From the NCBI GenBank assembly GCA_002361535.1, contig DETG01000055.1, positions 5,919-21,329 of the forward strand: a stretch of DNA of 15,411 bases, written 5' to 3'. Source of the DNA: Prevotella sp. UBA3294. GTDB lineage: Bacteria; Bacteroidota; Bacteroidia; Bacteroidales; Bacteroidaceae. Shown in pieces: positions 14,442-15,411 of this stretch; within the stretch, counting starts at the first letter, position 1; every line of letters starts with the position of its first letter. A model generated the notes under the pieces. The model was not told the DNA's origin, ran no database searches, and worked only from the letters and a program-made list of their open reading frames with translations. The translations under genes and the position numbers were made by a program.

Positions 14442-15411
14442 ATGACATTAGAGAAATTTACAATCAAGGCGCAGGAGGCGGTACAACAAGCCGTGAACAT
14501 TGCGCAGCAGAATGGACAGCAGCTTATCGAACCTGTTCATCTGCTGAAGGGTGTGATGGAGAAAGGAAAGGACGTCGTGAGCTTTATCTTCCAGAAATTA
14601 GGTGTCAATGCCGTTCATGTCTCTACGTTGATAGATCAGGAGATTAAGCATCTCCCCCGTGTGCAGGGTGGGGATCCTTATCTCAGTCGTGAGACCAACG
14701 AGGTGATGATGAAAGCCATGGACTATTCAAAGAAGTTGGGAGATGAGTTTGTCAGCATCGAACCGATACTCTTGGCATTGTTGGAGGTAAACTCCACGGC
14801 TGGGCGGATCTTGAAGGATGCAGGACTGAACAGTCAGGATGTACTGAAAGCTGTTCAGGAGTTGCGCCAGGGACAGAAAGTACAGAGCATGAGTGGTGAC
14901 GAGAACTTCCAAAGTCTGAGCAAATATGCGAAGAATCTCGTGGAGGAAGCGCGTGCAGGAAAACTTGATCCTGTGATTGGCCGTGATGATGAGATCCGCC
15001 GTGTGCTGCAGATCCTCTCACGCAGAACGAAGAACAATCCCATTTTGATCGGTGAGCCGGGCACGGGAAAGACTGCTATCGTCGAAGGATTGGCTCAGCG
15101 TATTGTCCGTGGGGATGTCCCGGAGAACTTGAAAGATAAGCAGCTCTTCTCTTTGGATATGGGTGCACTCGTGGCAGGTGCCAAATACAAGGGAGAGTTT
15201 GAGGAACGTTTGAAAAGTGTTATCAATGAAGTGACTAAGAGTGAAGGACGTGTGATCCTGTTCATCGATGAGATTCATACGTTGGTAGGAGCGGGTGCCA
15301 GTGAGGGCGCCATGGATGCCGCCAATATCCTGAAGCCGGCCTTGGCACGTGGCGAGTTACGGAGCATTGGAGCTACCACCTTGAATGAGTATCAGAAATA
15401 CTTCGAGAAGG
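14442..15411 (+). CDS. clpB: ATP-dependent disaggregase ClpB, 5' part only
   Basis: ClpB is a hexameric AAA+ unfoldase that, with DnaK, rescues aggregated proteins in the cytoplasm after heat or other stress. The first 323 codons are in the window; the full protein should be about 860 residues. The N-terminal domain (1-150) begins [17 protein letters not shown] and has two Clp_N repeats. The first AAA+ module follows with [18 protein letters not shown], Walker A GEPGTGKT (near 205-212), the pore-loop region [17 protein letters not shown] and Walker [16 protein letters not shown], then [14 protein letters not shown] at the edge. The [13 protein letters not shown] pattern and N-terminal sequence fit ClpB rather than ClpC or ClpA, although the diagnostic middle coiled coil is outside the window. 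It is divergent from GH43, with a 172-bp intergenic region, and has a strong Shine-Dalgarno. Confidence 0.95.
   Translation, partial: MTLEKFTIKAQEAVQQAVNIAQQNGQQLIEPVHLLKGVMEKGKDVVSFIFQKLGVNAVHVSTLIDQEIKHLPRVQGGDPYLSRETNEVMMKAMDYSKKLGDEFVSIEPILLALLEVNSTAGRILKDAGLNSQDVLKAVQELRQGQKVQSMSGDENFQSLSKYAKNLVEEARAGKLDPVIGRDDEIRRVLQILSRRTKNNPILIGEPGTGKTAIVEGLAQRIVRGDVPENLKDKQLFSLDMGALVAGAKYKGEFEERLKSVINEVTKSEGRVILFIDEIHTLVGAGASEGAMDAANILKPALARGELRSIGATTLNEYQKYFEK

Overview
This window looks like chromosomal DNA of a Bacteroidota member, most likely Prevotella or a close relative (for example Segatella). Four lines of evidence support this. Good matches to the Bacteroidota -7 promoter box (TAnnTTTG) sit in front of fumarase, hflX and nagB. 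Most genes lack a Shine-Dalgarno. A DUF4954 protein is present, a family I know mainly from this phylum. The window also carries secreted glycoside hydrolases of families GH97, GH28 and GH43. The genus is inference; no rRNA or marker gene is present to fix it.

Left part (1-7685, all minus strand): the 3'-truncated gene for an iron-sulfur class I fumarase has its own promoter just past the end of its upstream neighbour. Before it, in transcription order, come hflX (GTPase), a DUF4954 left-handed beta-helix protein and a large secreted M16 zinc protease. These three are tightly spaced, with one clear promoter in front of hflX, and probably form one operon.

Centre (7686-8147): a 462-bp regulatory interval between the divergent hflX and nagB. 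It holds the hflX promoter, a 16-bp perfect palindrome that looks like a LacI/PurR-type operator, two plus-strand -7 boxes, a probable stand-alone small RNA of about 105 nt ending in a strong intrinsic terminator, a second T-tailed hairpin, and the nagB promoter.

Right part (8148-15411): nagB (glucosamine-6-phosphate deaminase, with catalytic and allosteric residues of the E. coli enzyme conserved) is followed by a terminator-like hairpin and then a secreted GH97. A 22-bp-phased array of four GCAC-N5-GTGC dyads lies between the GH97 and a secreted GH28 (pectinase-type). The GH28 converges on a minus-strand secreted GH43 with only 10 bp between stop codons. The window ends in the 5' part of clpB, which has a strong Shine-Dalgarno and a tandem 20-bp-spaced TGTCA motif upstream.

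Functionally, the three exported glycosidases suggest trimming of plant polysaccharides, possibly pectin side chains. NagB feeds amino sugars into glycolysis, while fumarase, HflX and ClpB are housekeeping or stress genes. No SusC/SusD pair, insertion sequence, CRISPR array, tRNA or rRNA was seen. The most interesting material is non-coding: the small-RNA locus, the palindrome and the phased dyad array.
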